From: Nitzschia sp. pyKryTriq1
Lineage: Eukaryota > Bacillariophyta > Bacillariophyceae > Bacillariales > Bacillariaceae
Assembly (NCBI GenBank): GCA_956465555.1
Contig: OY101118.1
Span: forward strand, 2,315,751 to 2,379,750
Direction of reading: 5' to 3'
DNA length: 64,000 bases
Numbering within the stretch: position 1 is the first letter of the stretch; each line of letters starts with the position of its first letter. Made by a program: the position numbers and the translations under genes. The notes beneath the pieces were generated by a model, which did not search any database, was not told where the DNA came from, and saw only the letters and a list, made by a program, of their open reading frames with translations. Of the stretch, positions 61,158 to 64,000 are shown one piece after another.

Positions 61158-64000
61158 TTATTTGATATTTGATAAACTCAGAATCTGGCTCGACAGAGCC
61201 CTAATATCGGAATCTGGGTCATGATCCGACAATTCCTTCACTGCTGATAAGATTTCACGAAGTTGTTCACGACCCAAGCAAGAAGGAATCGAAGAATTAT
61301 TGTCGCCTTCGATTGTGTCCATAGTCACTAGCGCAAGAAGAAGCTTCAGCGCTGCCATACGCAAGGCACCGTTCCCGATCCCGAGCGATTTTTTCCTTAT
61401 TGCTTGAAGAGCCCAGTCCTGCAACATTCTTACGAAAATCGTTTTGGGGCGATCATGACCCTCTAGACAATCCAGCGACCTTGATCGAGTAATGATTGTG
61501 AACGCAGTTTGCAAAGCCGCTGCTGACCCCAATGGATGGTCCAGCTTTTCATCCGAGCTTGATCTGGCTTCGCTTCCATACTCTGCGATCAACGGTAAAA
61601 CTGAGTTTCCGAAAGTGGTCAAACTACCGTCGTCGGCATTGCACCGTTGAGCTACCAATATCATGGAATTCCACAAACAAGCTTTGGCTTGAAGTGAGAC
61701 CTTCTTCACGACCACAGTTGAATCAGTCAGAAAATAAGACTCTGTCGCACAAATCCATTCATCTTCTGGAAGCGGATTTCCGAATTTGAGGATGCGGATG
61801 ATGGCATCTGAAATTTGTTTTAATGGATCCAGGAGAGCTCTTGACAAAGACTGATCCAGCATGGGACCAACTCTTTTAGTTGACGTTTCCTTTGAAACAG
61901 TACGCGCCAAACATATTGCGAAGAACTCAATGCAGCCAGTTTGTAGTTGTACGACTTCGCGGGAAACTTCGTCTTCCAAGTCATCGAGATGGAGTCCCAA
62001 CACATACATGGCGAAGGACGCGGTGTTACGATATTCGTCATCCCCCGATTCTTCGCCACCATCCAGGCCGCTCGGAATACTATGGCATGCTGCGTACAGT
62101 GCTGCTCTCGCTCTTCGAACAAGTGAGATAGACTTTGATTCAAGCTGGCCGCCAAGATGCACCGATTCCTGGATCAAAGCTCGGAAAGTCGGCGCGCAGA
62201 TGCAATGAAACGTTGAACATACTTGCGATGTTGATGCTGGTTGTTTGTCGGGTTGAATTCCTTGTCCAAAGCCAATGGCTCTGCCAGCTACTTCGGCGGC
62301 TAGACGTCTTTCCTCAGGCACTGCATGCTTATGGTCAGACGACGGTCCTATTTCCAGCATAGATGCCAGATAATCTAACACTTGCATGGATACGATATGA
62401 AATTCGCTGGGAATTCTCATTTTGGCTTCCTCCTTTGAGATGATAAAGTAGGATATGGGTACTCTCCGCAGTATCAGAAGAGGCGACAACTTTCTGAAGA
62501 TTTCATGCTCAATGTTCTGCATTTCATCCATTTTGTCGGCGAAAAACTTGAAGAGCCTCTCCACCGCCAGCATTACTCTGAAGCGGGTACATTCGATCGA
62601 ACTAAGGTTCACAGGTATGTCGTCACCGACGATTGCACCGAAGAATGCCAACAGGGCGACGCTGGAAGGGTGGCAGCTAATTGCTCTTGCTATGGCAGCG
62701 AGCAAGTCAGCAAAACCGGTGTCGGGAAGTTTTGCGTCTTTCAAAAGAACACAGCGCCATCGGTCGCAGAACTTGGAGCATACAAGGTCTTTTGATGACT
62801 CAGCTGCCCCACCTTCAGAATGTTTAGTATTAGTAAGGAAAGTAACCACTCCATCCACCATTGAACTCAAGGCGCCCCTCACGGCGTGGCTTTCCAAATT
62901 CCATGTCAATATTGATGTTATTGATGATTCAATGTCGCTCGAGAACCCCTGCTGTTTCTTACATTGTTCGTACAACCCGAGCAGTTTGGGCATAGAGCGG
63001 CCCAGTTGTCCGGCAGACATGTCACCGAGGACAGCACGGTCATACACCAGTAAACAATTCCTAACATGGCAAGAAGTTGAGATTCCATCGATAAGCTTGT
63101 CTTGGACATAATCGCACAACAAGTGCTGTTTACTCATATTGTCTTCTGCAGGTAGCGAATGGCTGATACGGAAGGTCATAAGAATATAAAAGAAAATCCG
63201 AATAGTACATAATCCCATACCCTGTCTTGAGATAAGAGCCTCGATGGCTTTCACGCCATCCGGTAAGTCTAGGATGCCCTTCGCAACCAACCCGAAAATC
63301 GGCTCCAAGGGAGACTTATTGATGCTGTCCGTGTGATGACTTTCCAATTTGGAGTTGGAGACGACATCAAGTAATTGTTCCAACGATTTGGGCAGTCCCG
63401 GTACACTATGCGACCGAAGATCTGGTGGGAGCCCATTGGATTCGAACCAACTGAAGCTTCTGTGAAAACATACGCAGCCATATTACAGGCAGTGGGTGAG
63501 TTAAATCATATTTTCAGGTACAGTCTCTAGACTGCTACCAGTACTCACAGAATCAAAAGTACCATCTCGCATGTCTCCAATTCCTGAATATGCGGCAATA
63601 TATCCAGTACTTTGGCAGTAGTAGTGTCATCATGGGTGTTACTGTCAATCTGTTTGGTCGTGGAAAGGTGGGCGAGAACGCCCCGCACCAGTATCCCTTG
63701 ATCGACTGGATCCAATGAGGGCTGCTTCACCAGTTGCTTCCACACGCTCGAAAGATGTTGGGCACCAAAAAGCCGCGTTCTTGTCGCTAACACTTCTCCA
63801 CAAAACAAATGATAGAGCCCACCCCATTCACGAAAGTGATCATCATCATGATTGTCGTCAAGGGGAATCCCAAGCACCCGTTTTCTCCAATCCAGAATCA
63901 GTGGGTCCTTCCGACAGTGATGGTTGAAGCGGATCCAATCCTCCAGAAGTCGTAATTGTGCTTGATTTTTTGCAGAGGTTTTCTTCTTGCCTTGTTTCCA
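61158..64000 (-). CDS. Large helical (ARM/HEAT-like) protein of unknown function, 5' end outside window
   Basis: Visible exons are 64000-63549 (open to the edge) and 63459-61158. The intron (CT/GTGAGT to TTTTCACAG) has a phase that fits, and a second acceptor three bases on (CAGAAG) would delete one Ser. 917 residues are visible. They consist of successive amphipathic helices rich in Leu/Ala (VLDILPHIQELETCEMVLLIL, GLVAKGILDLPDGVKAIEALIS, FVRMLQDWALQAIRKKSLGIGNGALRMAALKLLLALVTM), typical of a solenoid scaffold. It ends in DHDPDSDIRALSSQILSLSNIK. No catalytic motif is seen, and I cannot assign it to a named family. It converges on the helicase gene. Confidence 0.8.

Noticed and set aside
63425-63460. 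tRNA-like T-arm (GTTGG TTCGAAT CCAAT) on the minus strand
   Set aside because: No matching 5' acceptor or anticodon arm upstream; it lies in the coding sequence WFESNGLPP.

Overview
This window is nuclear DNA from a photosynthetic stramenopile, most likely a diatom; a pennate is my guess, but I cannot name the species. Three lines of evidence support this. Two genes carry bipartite plastid presequences with the diatom-type cleavage motif: an FNR with ASAFAP at 19913-21355, and a membrane protein with ARAFSP at 1430-2188; a third, at 11741-13703, has a looser ASGF motif. Two heat-shock-factor genes lie close together, and this family is strongly expanded in diatoms. Genes are compact, with few short GT-AG introns (mostly about 70-190 bp, donor GTA[AC]GT), and stand as single genes on both strands without operons.

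Layout. 1-5.4 kb: end of an ALDH22-type aldehyde dehydrogenase, a plastid membrane protein, a secreted type I membrane protein, and a Vma22/CCDC115-like V-ATPase assembly factor. 5.9-13.7 kb: cytosolic Phe-tRNA synthetase beta chain, mitochondrial import co-chaperone PAM18/TIM14, a secreted possibly GPI-anchored protein, and a DUF218-like secreted or plastid protein. 15.3-23 kb: B-type cyclin with a textbook destruction box, two unknown genes around a 95-bp tandem repeat, plastid FNR, and the GPI-transamidase protease PIGK/GPI8. 23.6-30.3 kb: an FN3 exon, a START-domain multispan membrane protein, and a UPF0548/DUF1990 protein. 31.4-39.1 kb: two HSF genes separated by a 2.7-kb repeat-rich gap that holds a probable TIR element, a small unknown, and a triple-HMG-box protein. 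40.4-51.7 kb: small unknowns, a CDF-type metal transporter, a small one-helix protein, SUMO, ribosomal protein eL20, and a double-C2 protein. 52.6-64 kb: an LSD1-like amine oxidase fused to tandem extended PHD fingers and a PDZ-like end, an RH3/DDX21-type organellar DEAD-box helicase, and a long helical protein running off the window.

The genes are mainly housekeeping and do not form a shared pathway; neighbours are convergent or divergent. Intergenic DNA is unusual. It is saturated with short palindromic tracts built from TACCGGTA, GTAC, AGTACT and CAGGTACCTG, and it also holds simple repeats, a GAGAAGCTTTT motif family, a cluster of perfect 22-26 bp palindromes, and an inverted-repeat element. 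I found no rRNA, convincing tRNA, CRISPR array or operon. The most notable items are the LSD1-ePHD-PDZ fusion, the genome-wide-looking TACCGGTA palindromes (one inside HSF coding sequence), and the palindrome cluster near 40.35 kb. Exon borders were derived by hand from splice signals, reading frame and family conservation; no transcript data were available.
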